IMG/VR virus record: IMGVR_UViG_3300009551_000054
Coordinates: 1 to 54,379 of that record
Direction: 5' to 3' (one strand)
DNA length: 54,379 nucleotides
Source: a virus
Part shown: positions 6,851 to 15,730 of the stretch, in pieces
Numbering within the stretch: the stretch's first letter is position 1
Layout of the letters: each line of letters starts with the position of its first letter
The notes under the pieces: model-generated
What the model saw: only the letters and a program-made list of their open reading frames with translations
Told to the model about the DNA's origin: nothing
Database searches by the model: none
Position numbers and translations under genes: made by a program

Positions 6851-7054
6851 ATGGCCAATAGCGCTGACAAGCTCACCGCGGCTTTCGATAAAGTGTCCGC
6901 TGCGCTCAAAGCAGAGCAGGCGAAGAACGCGGACCTCACTGCGCAGATCGCGGCCGTGGACCCGACTGCTACCGCTGATCTCGCCGCAGATGAATCTGCA
7001 ATCGCCAACGTTGTATCGCAGGCCGATGCTCTCGTGCCCGATCCGGTGAGCTAA
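6851..7054 (+). CDS. Small coiled-coil protein, 67 aa
   Basis: The ATG at 6851 follows GAAAGGAATCC. The product is alanine-rich and helical (KLTAAFDKVSAALKAEQAK), a type common at the start of phage fibre regions. In the same frame a TTG at 6764 with CGCGAGG upstream would add a hydrophobic segment (LYTIAICSAVIGFIAGRF), making a 96-residue membrane-anchored form; I favour the ATG but cannot exclude this. Confidence 0.65.
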   Translation: MANSADKLTAAFDKVSAALKAEQAKNADLTAQIAAVDPTATADLAADESAIANVVSQADALVPDPVS

Positions 7055-7082
7055 CCGCTATCCAAATTGCCAAGCCTGCCCA

Positions 7083-7102
7083 ACCCGCTTCGGCGGGGTT
7101 TT
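7083..7102 (+). terminator. Intrinsic terminator-like hairpin
   Basis: CCCGC (7084-7088), a TTCG tetraloop and GCGGG (7093-7097) are followed by GTTTTG. The stem is short (5 bp) but stable. It lies between the small coiled-coil gene and the first virion-type gene. Confidence 0.6.
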
Positions 7103-7123
7103 GTTTGTCCGAGAGGATAGCTG

Positions 7124-7456
7124 ATGCGCACGCCGATTTCGCAGAGGGTCTCGACGATCCCTGCCGGGACCGAATGGATTCCGGTAGCGGCATCTCAATC
7201 GGCAACAGCGTTGAGCGCAACTGGTGCCGCAGGCGATATTCTGCTGCGCGTTGTTTGCGTTGTGGCAACTGCGGCAACCGCTCAGGTTCAGATTCAGGAC
7301 GGCGCGAGCGGCACGCCTCGCACCATCCTGCCAAACTCACCAGGCGGCGGCATCGGCACCTATTCCGTCGAACTCGGCGTCCAGTCTTCTGCTGGCGGCT
7401 GGTACGTCATCACTGCGGCCGGCGTCTCGATCATCGCCATCGGTCAGTTCAGCTAA
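7124..7456 (+). CDS. Putative virion surface protein, 110 aa
   Basis: ATG preceded by GAGAGGATAGCTG. The protein is alanine-, threonine- and valine-rich with beta-type sequence (DILLRVVCVVATAATAQVQI) and no charged clusters. Its neighbours at 7548, 8055 and 8700 have the same look, so it is probably a decoration or fibre-associated protein. No family recognised. Confidence 0.65.
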   Translation: MRTPISQRVSTIPAGTEWIPVAASQSATALSATGAAGDILLRVVCVVATAATAQVQIQDGASGTPRTILPNSPGGGIGTYSVELGVQSSAGGWYVITAAGVSIIAIGQFS

Positions 7457-7547
7457 CTCCATCCATTCAGTTTATGCGCTCGCGGGGCTGACCCACTGCC
7501 GCCGAGAACTCGCACGTCTGTTCGGGTCGTGAAAGGAGCGCAAGCTC

Positions 7548-8009
7548 ATGGCCAATCTGAACGTCATCACAGAAAGTCAGTTTACTCCGGGGCGCGCCCT
7601 TCAGGACGGCTCCAAGCTCAACAATATCTTCAACCGCATCAACAAGGCCTTCGGTTCGGCCACTGGTGGTCCCGCTACCACAGCGTCATGGCCGATTGGC
7701 AGCACGGCTGATGGCCTCACAGCCACGCCAAGCGGCAACCAGTCGACGGCGCTCGCTCTCACCGCACAGATCAACCGTATTTCTACTGTTGGGACGGCGG
7801 CCGACAGCGTGAAGCTTGTTCCTGCCTCTCCCGGCATTTGGCAGGTCGTCATCAACGATGCGGCCTCCAATTCCATGCAGGTCTATGGGTCCGGTACGGA
7901 CACCATCAATGATGTCGCGACGGCCACGGGCGTTGCGCAGGCCGCCGGCAAGACGGCCACTTACTACTGCTCCGTCGCGGGCAAGTGGTACCGCAATCTG
8001 TCGGCGTAA
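7548..8009 (+). CDS. Phage structural protein with beta-repeat C-terminus, 153 aa
   Basis: Good ribosome site (GAAAGGAG). Residues about 70-153 (INRISTVGTAADSVKLVPA, then GTDTINDVATATGVAQ and KWYRNLS) match a pattern widely seen in small virion and fibre proteins of tailed phages. The N-terminal 60 residues are different and may be the attachment part. Probably a particle component; exact role unknown. Confidence 0.75.
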   Translation: MANLNVITESQFTPGRALQDGSKLNNIFNRINKAFGSATGGPATTASWPIGSTADGLTATPSGNQSTALALTAQINRISTVGTAADSVKLVPASPGIWQVVINDAASNSMQVYGSGTDTINDVATATGVAQAAGKTATYYCSVAGKWYRNLSA

Positions 8010-8054
8010 TCCGCAGCAACCCCTCACACACCTTCGAAAGGATACCCAACCAAA

Positions 8055-8630
8055 ATGGCTGGTCTTATCACCAATGGTCTTCCTCAGATGGCGCAGCCGA
8101 CCGGCGCCGAACAGACGTATTTTGACACCAATCTGTCTCAGGGCTCGGCGCCGCAGGACGCGATGTCGTCCCTGTCGGAACTCGCCATCATCCTGCGCCA
8201 GCAAGGCTCGAGCATCGACAAAACGACGGTTGCCGGCACTCGCTATTACCGCTCGGTCGTTATCGGCAGCCAGAAGACGCTCACCGGCATTTCGGTACTG
8301 GTCGGTGGCACTGGTGGTACTGATAACTGGATTGTGGAACTCCACGATGTCAACGGCAACCTGGTTGCGACCTCGACGACTTCCGGTACCGCAGCTGGCA
8401 CCGCCAATAACTGGCAGCAGATCGCCTTCACTGCGACCTATACCGCGGTTCCGGGCACCTACTACGTCGCCGTCCAGTCCAACGGTACTACGGCCAAGTT
8501 CGCAGTGCTCGATAGCCCGGTGTCCTCGCTGACGGCGGGGTCTGCCACCGGCACATTCGGCACTGGCGCTGCCATTACGCCGCCCACGACCTATACGGTC
8601 AATCTGGGGCCGATGGCTCTCCCGTACTGA
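8055..8630 (+). CDS. Phage structural protein with jelly-roll-like domain, 191 aa
   Basis: ATG follows CGAAAGGATACCC. The first 60 residues are helical and polar (MSSLSELAIILRQQGSS). The rest is beta-rich with strands such as YYRSVVIGSQKTLTGISVLV and YYVAVQSNGTTAKFAVLD, resembling carbohydrate-binding or fibre-head folds. Probably part of the virion exterior. An intrinsic terminator follows at 8660. Confidence 0.7.
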   Translation: MAGLITNGLPQMAQPTGAEQTYFDTNLSQGSAPQDAMSSLSELAIILRQQGSSIDKTTVAGTRYYRSVVIGSQKTLTGISVLVGGTGGTDNWIVELHDVNGNLVATSTTSGTAAGTANNWQQIAFTATYTAVPGTYYVAVQSNGTTAKFAVLDSPVSSLTAGSATGTFGTGAAITPPTTYTVNLGPMALPY

Positions 8631-8659
8631 TCGGGCATCACAACATAGACCTGCAAGAG

Positions 8660-8680
8660 GCCTCCTTCGGGAGGCTTTTT
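8660..8680 (+). terminator. Intrinsic terminator
   Basis: GCCTCC (8660-8665), a TTCG tetraloop and GGAGGC (8670-8675) are followed by TTTTT. Classic form with a stable loop; it would limit read-through from the upstream structural genes. Confidence 0.85.
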
Positions 8681-8699
8681 GCTTTCTGAGGGGCGTTGA

Positions 8700-9131
8700 A
8701 TGGGTAAAAGCACGACAACGTCGAACAACTGGCTCAAGCTCGTCTTCAACGCCACCGCAATTGCGAACATCGCGGACAACGCTGCGAGTTCGCCCAACAC
8801 CCAACTCTTCGTCGCCCTTCACACCGCCGATCCGACGGCAAGCGGCAACCAGTCGAGCAACGAGGTCACGTACACCGGCTACGCCCGCGTTGCCGTCAAT
8901 CGGACAACAGGCGGATGGACGGCCTCCTCTGCGGCATCTACATCGCCCGTAGCGGCCATTACCTTCCCCGCTGGGACTGGCGGCTCGGGCACGGCGACAT
9001 TTGCCTCCGTGGGCATGCTGACGAGCGGTGCTGGTATCATTCTCTACAGCGGGCCAATTACGCCCAACATAATCACCGGAAACGGGATCACTCCCCAGCT
9101 TACCACAAGCTCAACCATCACGGAGTCCTGA
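8700..9131 (+). CDS. Tail-fibre-type structural protein, 143 aa
   Basis: Carries the motif LFVALHTADPTASGNQSSNE followed by YTGYARVAVNRTTGGW, a signature of a large family of small phage tail or fibre proteins. The C-terminal half is glycine- and threonine-rich beta sequence. Family-level recognition is good; its exact place in the particle is not known. Confidence 0.8.
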   Translation: MGKSTTTSNNWLKLVFNATAIANIADNAASSPNTQLFVALHTADPTASGNQSSNEVTYTGYARVAVNRTTGGWTASSAASTSPVAAITFPAGTGGSGTATFASVGMLTSGAGIILYSGPITPNIITGNGITPQLTTSSTITES

Positions 9132-9133
9132 CA

Positions 9134-9355
9134 ATGGGTTCGGATGATGACGGTTCGTCGGTTGTGGTTGAGGCGGTTGCGTCAATGACCGCGCATGGTG
9201 AGCAGGGGACTTCGTCTGCCGCTGCTGATCTCAACGCCAAGATACAGGCCGCAATGGTCGCGGCAATTGTTGATGCGCAGGCTCGCGGCGTCACCGACGT
9301 TGAGGAGATGCGCGCTGTCCAGTTGGCGGCTCGTGACAAGGTGTTGGCCGAATAA
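9134..9355 (+). CDS. Small hypothetical protein, 73 aa
   Basis: The ATG at 9134 lies two bases after the preceding stop. The frame stays open upstream, but this start fits the gene spacing. Alanine- and valine-rich helical protein (IQAAMVAAIVDAQARGVTD), of a kind often found between phage fibre genes. The stop is immediately followed by the next ATG. Confidence 0.65.
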   Translation: MGSDDDGSSVVVEAVASMTAHGEQGTSSAAADLNAKIQAAMVAAIVDAQARGVTDVEEMRAVQLAARDKVLAE

Positions 9356-10015
9356 ATGGCGGGCCCTCTTTTCTTTGATCGCGTGCAGGAAAATTCGACC
9401 ACCACCGGGACCGGCACATACACGCTTTCCGGTGCTACGACTGGCTATCAGGCTTGGTCGGTCGTCGGTAACGCAAACACCGCCTACTATATGGCGACGG
9501 ACGGCATTGGCTGGGAAGTCGGGTTAGGCACCTACACGCTCAGCGGCACGACGCTAGCCCGCACGACGATCCTTTCGAGTTCGAATGCAAATGCAGCGGT
9601 AAGCTGGGCTGCTGGTACGCGAACAATTTCGCAAGTCGATCCGGCGTCATGGCTCAGCGGACTCGCGACGCTTTCGTCTCCAGCCCTCACCGGCTCGCCG
9701 ACGGCGCCGACGCAAACGGCCAACGACAACAGTACCAAGCTCGCGACGACCGCCTATGTAGATTCAAAGGCCTCCGGCCAACCAATCCCATCGAGCACCA
9801 CGTTCGCGATTGGCACGTTTATGTTGCTTGGCGTGGGTGCAAGTTCAGTCAACGCCGGTTCAACTATAGCCGGATCAAATCTTAGAATGTACCAGAATAA
9901 CTCAGGTACGCTGATAATGACTGCTAACGCAGTGACTGGAACGTGGATGAATCTGTCATCCGTTAATCTCGGAACGTCGAGCCCGAACGGCGGCTACTTC
10001 GTGAGGACGGTATGA
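9356..10015 (+). CDS. Tail fibre protein, 219 aa
   Basis: The N-terminal half (FFDRVQENSTTTGTGTYTLS) matches a domain common in tail proteins. The middle has the fibre motif PALTGSPTAPTQTANDNSTK followed by LATTAYVDSKA, seen near the C-terminal part of many phage fibres. The ATG directly abuts the previous stop and its own stop overlaps the next start (10012). Confidence 0.82.
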   Translation: MAGPLFFDRVQENSTTTGTGTYTLSGATTGYQAWSVVGNANTAYYMATDGIGWEVGLGTYTLSGTTLARTTILSSSNANAAVSWAAGTRTISQVDPASWLSGLATLSSPALTGSPTAPTQTANDNSTKLATTAYVDSKASGQPIPSSTTFAIGTFMLLGVGASSVNAGSTIAGSNLRMYQNNSGTLIMTANAVTGTWMNLSSVNLGTSSPNGGYFVRTV

Positions 10016-10314
10016 AGCTTCTCTCCGTCCTTTCTGCGTCCGAGACCACTACCGAGTGTCTTGAGCTAAACGTCGCCTACCTTGATGACGCCGGAGCATC
10101 TCAAACCGTGCCATATGGATGGGCGCCGGGTGATCCGCATGGACTCGGACCGCAAATTGACGAGTGGATGGCGGCGGATCATCCCGGTTTAGTGGTGTCC
10201 AAATATCAGGCGAGCCTTCCAACCGCTGAGCAGAACGAGGCCGAGAAGGCCGAACTACTGAAGTCGGTGGCTGCTGGAGTCCAACGTCTACGTGAACTAG
10301 GCGTCGATCTTTAG
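10012..10314 (+). CDS. Small protein downstream of fibre gene, 100 aa
   Basis: ATGA overlap with the fibre gene. A mixed alpha/beta N-terminal half (ECLELNVAYLDDAG) and a helical C-terminus (AEKAELLKSVAAGVQRLREL). Position right after a fibre gene suggests a fibre-assembly helper, but this is only from context. Confidence 0.65.
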   Translation: MKLLSVLSASETTTECLELNVAYLDDAGASQTVPYGWAPGDPHGLGPQIDEWMAADHPGLVVSKYQASLPTAEQNEAEKAELLKSVAAGVQRLRELGVDL

Positions 10315-10324
10315 GACATTATAG

Positions 10325-11092
10325 ATGCCCAGCTTCGGCCCGATATCGTCGGCGCCGATAAGCGCGCTTCCATCCACAGGAACGGTCATCGTTACAAGCG
10401 TCCTCGCCGCTAGCGGGGCAAGTGCACTCAGCGCAGTTGGCGCGTCTACTGCGACGAGCACGCTGGCGTCTGCTGGTGTTGGCGCAGGTTCGTTCGTCGG
10501 GATCGGACTCGGCATTGGAACGCTTACGGCGGCTGGTTCTGGCGTCGCCTCGTGGGTTGGTACGGGTATCAATTTTGCGACGTGGTCTGCCGCTGGCGCA
10601 GGCTCGCTAGCAGCGGTCGGCCGCAGTACAGCGGCAACGATTTGGGCGGCGAGTGGGGCAGGGACTCTCGCTGGCGTAGGGGCTGCCACCGCCGCAACCA
10701 TCTGGTCATCGGTTGGCGCAGGAGCGCTCGCTGCAGTTGGTGCAGGAACCAGCGCAGCGACATTCGTTTCGTCTGGCGCGTCAGCGTTTGCAGCATTTGG
10801 TGCTTCAACGGCTGCGTCGCTCTGGCGCGCGATCGGCGCGGCGGTTGTTTCGTGGTTTTCAGTACCACCGACACCGGCGAGCCGATCGGTCACTGTCCCC
10901 TTCGTCAGCCGAGTGCTCGACGGCGACGCGTACGACAGAAACCAGGATGTCCCTGACGTATCTCGGGTTCTCGAACTCGTTGGCGTTTCACGCTCCGATG
11001 ATGCCGCACTGCGCCCCCATCGCTCGGTTGAGCCGGACTTGATCTCTCGCGTGATTGTGCTGACCCAACTCCCTCGCGACCCGTCTGCCTAA
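10325..11092 (+). CDS. Ala/Gly-rich repeat protein, virion component
   Basis: 255 residues. The N-terminus (FGPISSAPISALP) is of a type common to phage structural proteins. Residues 31-170 are seven unbroken tandem repeats of 20 residues with consensus close to GAGxLAAVGAxTAATxWAAS, glycine at positions 1 and 10 and usually an aromatic residue near 17. The C-terminal 80 residues are polar and charged with three DVSRVL-like elements. The repeats could stack as a glycine-zippered helix bundle or solenoid. Probably a fibre or appendage component; no activity assigned. Confidence 0.75.
   Translation: MPSFGPISSAPISALPSTGTVIVTSVLAASGASALSAVGASTATSTLASAGVGAGSFVGIGLGIGTLTAAGSGVASWVGTGINFATWSAAGAGSLAAVGRSTAATIWAASGAGTLAGVGAATAATIWSSVGAGALAAVGAGTSAATFVSSGASAFAAFGASTAASLWRAIGAAVVSWFSVPPTPASRSVTVPFVSRVLDGDAYDRNQDVPDVSRVLELVGVSRSDDAALRPHRSVEPDLISRVIVLTQLPRDPSA
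10415..10834 (+). repeat. Seven tandem 60-bp coding repeats
   Basis: These encode the seven 20-residue units in the 10325 protein. Nucleotide identity between units is only moderate while glycine positions are kept, which points to old duplication under protein-level selection. Confidence 0.8.
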
Positions 11093-11104
11093 AGGAATAG
11101 CCCA

Positions 11105-11383
11105 ATGGCACTGAACTGGCCCCAAGAGACGGTCGGCGAGCTGCTAGACTACTCGATCAATTGGGCAAAGGCGCTCACTACGGACACGATCACCGCCTCG
11201 TCGTGGACAATCTCCGACCCGAGCCTCGTTGAGGATCACGCAACGTTCGCGCCCAGCGCCACGACCATCTGGCTTACTGGCGGCACGCCCAACAACACCT
11301 ACACCGTCACCAACACAATCATGACGGCAGGCGGCCGCACCTTCGTTCAGGCTGTACTGATCAAGGTGGTGAGCGCATCGTGA
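11105..11383 (+). CDS. Fibre-tail adaptor-like protein, 92 aa
   Basis: It has the order typical of small phage adaptor proteins: LLDYSINWAKALTTDTITAS with a tryptophan strand, then TTIWLTGGTPNNTYTVTN and a final beta strand. These proteins are thought to link fibres to the tail or neck. The stop overlaps the next start at 11380. Confidence 0.7.
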   Translation: MALNWPQETVGELLDYSINWAKALTTDTITASSWTISDPSLVEDHATFAPSATTIWLTGGTPNNTYTVTNTIMTAGGRTFVQAVLIKVVSAS

Positions 11384-11571
11384 GCGACCGCAAGTGCGAA
11401 TATTTTTCTATCGCCTTCGATGCCGTACTTGCGACCTACGCAGACGGTAGGCAGGGCTGGCTGCAAGCTAGCGGTCTGCGCAAGCGCCTACAGCGCGGCG
11501 CGCCCAAAGGGACTTGGCGTTACGACCGCAAAGAGCGTTGCTGGTTCCGAACCGATGGAGCCAAAGCATGA
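11380..11571 (+). CDS. Small basic hypothetical protein, 63 aa
   Basis: GTG start overlapping the previous stop. Rich in lysine, arginine and aromatics (KGTWRYDRKERCWFRTDG). Coupled at both ends (next start 11568). No family recognised. Confidence 0.6.
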   Translation: MSDRKCEYFSIAFDAVLATYADGRQGWLQASGLRKRLQRGAPKGTWRYDRKERCWFRTDGAKA

Positions 11572-11648
11572 CGGTTCCCATCGTCCTCGGCGCTCTCGTC
11601 ATCATCGCTTTCGCAGCGCTCACAATCTACCTCGCAAGGATAGACTGA
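11568..11648 (+). CDS. Single-span membrane peptide, 26 aa
   Basis: The ATG at 11568 overlaps the previous stop. The product is almost entirely one hydrophobic helix (VPIVLGALVIIAFAALTIYL) with a charged tail. Small peptides of this kind are common in phage operons; function unknown. Confidence 0.55.
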   Translation: MTVPIVLGALVIIAFAALTIYLARID

Positions 11649-11653
11649 ACGGT

Positions 11654-12037
11654 ATGGGCGTCCTCCCTAACAGCAAGCACGAGCGTTTCGCCCAAGCCAT
11701 AGCAAAAGGCGAGACTGCGGACGCAGCGTATGTGAGCGCCGGCTACAAAGCGAACCGCGGCAATGCAGCTACGCTTAAAGCAAATCAAAGCGTTTTAGAC
11801 CGCATCACAGAGATCCAATCGAAGGCAGCAGCAAAAGCGGTTTTGACCATTGATGACATTGCCCGCCAGCTCGACGAAGACCGACTCTTTGCCAAGGAAT
11901 GCGGCTCTGCCTCGGCCGCTGTGGCGGCCACCATGGGCAAGGCAAAAGTGCTCGGGCTCATCGTCGATCGCAGTGAGTTGAGCGGCAATCTCGACATTAC
12001 CTCGCACGAGGCCGCGCTAGATGAGCTTGACGGCTAG
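11654..12037 (+). CDS. Terminase small subunit
   Basis: 127 residues from the ATG at 11654. The N-terminal segment (KHERFAQAIAKGETADAAYV, then AGYKANRGNAATLKANQ) is the DNA-binding helix-turn-helix part typical of small terminases, followed by an oligomerisation region. It would recognise the packaging site and feed DNA to the large subunit, whose gene overlaps its end by 17 bases. The open frame extends upstream to 11420, but that part overlaps two coupled genes and is not kept. Confidence 0.85.
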   Translation: MGVLPNSKHERFAQAIAKGETADAAYVSAGYKANRGNAATLKANQSVLDRITEIQSKAAAKAVLTIDDIARQLDEDRLFAKECGSASAAVAATMGKAKVLGLIVDRSELSGNLDITSHEAALDELDG

Positions 12038-13601
12038 AGAGAAGGGAATCCGACGCCGATTGCGCGACGATTTCCCCCACTACGCCGTCAAGTGCCTGAA
12101 GATCAGACCGAAAGACCCGCGCGGCGGTCCGCAGCCTTTTGTTCTCAACCATGCGCAGGAGTATTTGCATCAGCGCTTTGAGGCTCAGCGCGAGCGAACT
12201 GGCAAGGTGCGCGCTCTTGTTCTTAAAGGGCGCCAGCAGGGTATCTCCACCTACATCGGTGGAAGGTTCTATCACCGCGTCACGCACACCAAGGGCGTTC
12301 GTTGCTTCATCCTCACGCATGAGCAGGACGCTACCGATAATCTGTTTGGCATGGTCGATCGATACCATGAGCATTGCCCGGATTTAGTTAAGCCAAGCAC
12401 TGGGGCTTCGAACGCGAAGGAATTGTATTTCGATAAGCTGGAGAGCGGCTACGCGGTCGGCACCGCTGGCACAAAGGCCGTAGGCCGGTCGCAAACAATT
12501 CAGTTATTCCACGGCTCCGAAGTCGCCTTCTGGCCTAATGCTGCGACGCATTTTGCTGGGGTAGTACAGGCGATCCCTGATCTTCCTGGCACTGAGATCG
12601 TGCTGGAAAGCACGGCTAACGGGGTTGGCGGCGAATTTCATGAGCGCTGGCAGCAGGCTGAAGCCGGCATCGGCGATTACGAAGCGATCTTCATACCTTG
12701 GTTCTGGTCGGCGGAATACGCAAGGGAAGTCCCTGCCGGCTTCGTCCTCGACGATGAGGAGCGTGAATACGCCGCCCTTCATGGGCTCACCCTCGAACAA
12801 ATGGCGTGGCGTCGCAACAAGATTGCGGAACTGAAAGACCCGCTACTGTTCAGGCAGGAATACCCGGCTACCGCTGCCGAAGCATTCCAAATGACCGGCC
12901 ATGATAGCTTCATCAAGCCGGAACTGGTCCTCAAGGCCCGCAAGGCAACGATTGAAGCGGTCGGCCCACTTATCATCGGCGTCGATCCTAAGCGCGAAGG
13001 CGCAGACAGATTTGCCATCGCGTGGCGGCAGGGCCGAAAGCTAGTCAAAGTCGAGAGTGACCCATCACCGATCGACACGCTGCGCGCCGCCACTAAACTC
13101 AAGGAAATCATCGACGCGGACGAGCCGGCGAGGATGTTCATAGACGCTGGCGGCGGTGGCGGCATTTTCGACGTTCTGGTGAGCTGGGGCGCTCCGTACG
13201 GCGACATCGTCAGGCTCATCAACTTCGGCTCGTCGCCAATTCATCCGCCGAAGAACGACAAAGACGGCAAGCCGATGGCTGGTCCGCTCAACAGGCGCGC
13301 GGAGATGTGGTCGCTGTCCCGAGACTGGCTCGAGGATGATGCCGGTGCCGACATCCCTGACAGCGACGCGCTGCAGGCGGATGCGTGCGGTCCTGGCTAT
13401 CACTACCACCCGACCACCTCGAAGCTGATCCTCGAAAGCAAAGAACACATGCGCGAGGTGCGAAAGGTTCGATCGCCGGATGAATGGGACGCCGTTGTCC
13501 TCACGTTCGCCGAACCTGTTGGGCAGCGCCGCGCGCCGCTTAAGAAGCCGGTGTTGCGGCCTCCGTCGAATCTCGGTGCTCAAGGATGGATGGGTCGATG
13601 A
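12021..13601 (+). CDS. Terminase large subunit
   Basis: 526 residues. The ATPase half has a Walker A-type GRQQGIST at about 70-77 and a Walker B region around residue 167 (LFHGSEVAFW). The nuclease half starts with IIGVDPKREGADRFAI (Asp322), then MFIDAGGGGG (Asp375) and a late acidic site in SPDEWDAVVLTFA, the RNase H-like set. It translocates DNA into the prohead and cuts it. Followed with overlap by the portal gene, as in P22. Confidence 0.95.
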   Translation: MSLTAREKGIRRRLRDDFPHYAVKCLKIRPKDPRGGPQPFVLNHAQEYLHQRFEAQRERTGKVRALVLKGRQQGISTYIGGRFYHRVTHTKGVRCFILTHEQDATDNLFGMVDRYHEHCPDLVKPSTGASNAKELYFDKLESGYAVGTAGTKAVGRSQTIQLFHGSEVAFWPNAATHFAGVVQAIPDLPGTEIVLESTANGVGGEFHERWQQAEAGIGDYEAIFIPWFWSAEYAREVPAGFVLDDEEREYAALHGLTLEQMAWRRNKIAELKDPLLFRQEYPATAAEAFQMTGHDSFIKPELVLKARKATIEAVGPLIIGVDPKREGADRFAIAWRQGRKLVKVESDPSPIDTLRAATKLKEIIDADEPARMFIDAGGGGGIFDVLVSWGAPYGDIVRLINFGSSPIHPPKNDKDGKPMAGPLNRRAEMWSLSRDWLEDDAGADIPDSDALQADACGPGYHYHPTTSKLILESKEHMREVRKVRSPDEWDAVVLTFAEPVGQRRAPLKKPVLRPPSNLGAQGWMGR

Positions 13602-15730
13602 GCGGCGAGACCGATGATGACGAGCTCGACCCTAAGGCCGACAAGGAAGTCCTGAAGGAAGCCCGCACCAACTTTGCCACCTGCGAAGGCTATTACTCGC
13701 ATGCCTATTCAATGTGGCGCGAAGACTACCGCTTCGGCCATGGCGATTCCGACAACCAGGCGCAGTGGCCAGACGCCCTGTTGACTACGCGTGAGATCGA
13801 CCAAAAGCCCACGCTTACGGTCAACAAGACGCGCATCCACTGCCTGCAGATCATCAATGACGGCAAGCAGAACAAGCCGGGCATTGTCGTCCATCCTACG
13901 ACCAATGAAGCGACCTACGAAGCCGCTCAGGTCTATGAAGATGTCGTCCGCCACATCGAATACGCCTCAAAAGCCCAGCAGGCCTACGACAAGGCGATGG
14001 AGAACCAGGTCTTTGGTGGCCTCGGTTTTTGCCGCATCTACACCGAGTATGCGAGCCCCAACGGCTTCGATCAGGAAATCCGCATTGGCGGTGTCCGCGA
14101 CCCGCTGACCATCTATCTCGACCCCGACGCGAAGGAGCCGGACAAGTCGGACGCTGAGTATGGCTTTGAGTTCGACGACATGTCGATCAAGGCGTTCAAG
14201 CGCAAGTTTTCAGGTCACGAGGATGCCATCACGGCGCAGCCCATCGAAATGTCGGGCTACGACACGTGGATGAGCGAGAATCACATCCGGGTCGCGAATT
14301 ACTGGCGCAAGAAGCACAAGAAAGTGACGCTGGTTTCGGTCGTTGACCCGAACACTGGCGAGCGTCGGACAGCGCCGAAGAAAAGCATCAGCACCGCGCT
14401 CTTGCGACAGATCAAGAAAGACCCGCAGTGGGACTATCGCGAGCGCGATAGCGACATCGTGACGGTCGAGTGCGTCAAGATCGCCGGCAATACAGTGATC
14501 GATCGTTACGACTGGTTGGGGAAGTACATTCCGCTAGTGCCGTGCTTCGGCGAAGAGGTGGTCATCGAGGGGCAATTGGACCTCAAGGGTCACGTCCGCT
14601 ACCTCAAGGACGCCCAGCGGATGTACAATTACAACACCTCTGCGGAAGTGGAATTTGGGGCACTGCAGACCAAGATTCCGTTCCTTGGCCCGGCGGAAGC
14701 CTTTGAAGGATATGAGGAATATTACGCCTCCGCCAATCTGCAGAACCTTGGCTTCCTGCCCTTCAAGCATCGCGACGAGAACGGCAATGAGATCCCTGCG
14801 CCGCAACGCCTAGACCCTCCGCAGATGTCGGCGGTGTTCCTCAAGGGCCTCGAGGTTGCCCAGCAGGAAATGATGATGGCCTCCGGCCAGTATCAGGCCC
14901 AAATGGGCGAGAACGAGAACGCCAAGTCCGGCAAAGCCATCGCCGAGCGCCAGCGCCAGGGTGACAACGCGACGTACGGATTTGTCGACAACCACGCCAT
15001 AATGGTTCGCGGCATTGGGCGACAAGTTGTCGACCTGATCCCCAAGATTTACGACACGAAGCGGATCATGCGCATTCGTGGCGACGATGGGACTATGAAG
15101 AACATCGTTATTGATCCGCAGGCTCAGGCCGCGGTGCAAAAGCAGCAGGATCAGGCCAAGCAAGAAGCGCAGATCATCTTCAACCCGAATATCGGGGAGT
15201 TCGGTGTCGAGGTCGATATCGGGCCGAGCTACGCGACGCGCCGTCAGGAAGCGTGGAACGCTATTGTTCAAATCCTCACGCAGTCACCGAACCTTATTCC
15301 GATCGTGGGCGACCTGTTGTTCCAGAACGCGGACTTCCCCGGCGCTGATGAGATTGCCCAGCGTCTCCGTCGTATGGCTCCGCCGCAGGCCCTCGGCGAT
15401 GGACCGCCGCCGCAGGATCAGGCAATGCAGGCCCATATCGGGCAACTCACCAACTTGGTGGCCGAGCTCAATCAGAAGCTGGCGAGCAAGGACGCCGACG
15501 CCAATATCAAGGCCTTCGAGGCTTCGGTCAAAGCGTTCGATGCCATGTCGAAGCGGTTGCAGGTTATCGGCAATGCCGGACCGATCGTTACGGCTCAGCA
15601 GGAGCAACCGCTGATCGCTTCGACGCTGAGCGGAATGGAATCGCAGCCAGCACCGGCGCCGATACCGCAACTTATGCAGCAGCCCCCGCAAATGCCGCCG
15701 CAGCAGGGTCAAATGCCCAATGCCGGCTGA
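13586..15730 (+). CDS. Portal protein, P22 gp1-like
   Basis: 714 residues, close to the usual length of P22-type portals. The N-terminal part has the expected order: a helical acidic start, QWPDALLTTREIDQKPTLTV, and the NPxxIYLDPDA-like segment (DPLTIYLDPDAKEPDKSDAE). The C-terminal 120 residues are glutamine/proline-rich and helical, fitting the barrel and tail of this family. The ATG at 13598 (ATGA with the terminase stop) is an alternative to 13586. Forms the dodecameric DNA gate. Confidence 0.92.
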   Translation: MDGSMSGETDDDELDPKADKEVLKEARTNFATCEGYYSHAYSMWREDYRFGHGDSDNQAQWPDALLTTREIDQKPTLTVNKTRIHCLQIINDGKQNKPGIVVHPTTNEATYEAAQVYEDVVRHIEYASKAQQAYDKAMENQVFGGLGFCRIYTEYASPNGFDQEIRIGGVRDPLTIYLDPDAKEPDKSDAEYGFEFDDMSIKAFKRKFSGHEDAITAQPIEMSGYDTWMSENHIRVANYWRKKHKKVTLVSVVDPNTGERRTAPKKSISTALLRQIKKDPQWDYRERDSDIVTVECVKIAGNTVIDRYDWLGKYIPLVPCFGEEVVIEGQLDLKGHVRYLKDAQRMYNYNTSAEVEFGALQTKIPFLGPAEAFEGYEEYYASANLQNLGFLPFKHRDENGNEIPAPQRLDPPQMSAVFLKGLEVAQQEMMMASGQYQAQMGENENAKSGKAIAERQRQGDNATYGFVDNHAIMVRGIGRQVVDLIPKIYDTKRIMRIRGDDGTMKNIVIDPQAQAAVQKQQDQAKQEAQIIFNPNIGEFGVEVDIGPSYATRRQEAWNAIVQILTQSPNLIPIVGDLLFQNADFPGADEIAQRLRRMAPPQALGDGPPPQDQAMQAHIGQLTNLVAELNQKLASKDADANIKAFEASVKAFDAMSKRLQVIGNAGPIVTAQQEQPLIASTLSGMESQPAPAPIPQLMQQPPQMPPQQGQMPNAG

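Noticed and set aside
7686-8822. 378-aa minus-strand frame opposite the structural genes
   Set aside because: Arginine-rich shadow of GC-rich plus genes; the plus frames have ribosome sites, family patterns and terminators.
10415-10834. CRISPR-like array
   Set aside because: The repeats are coding, in frame and diverged, with no spacers.
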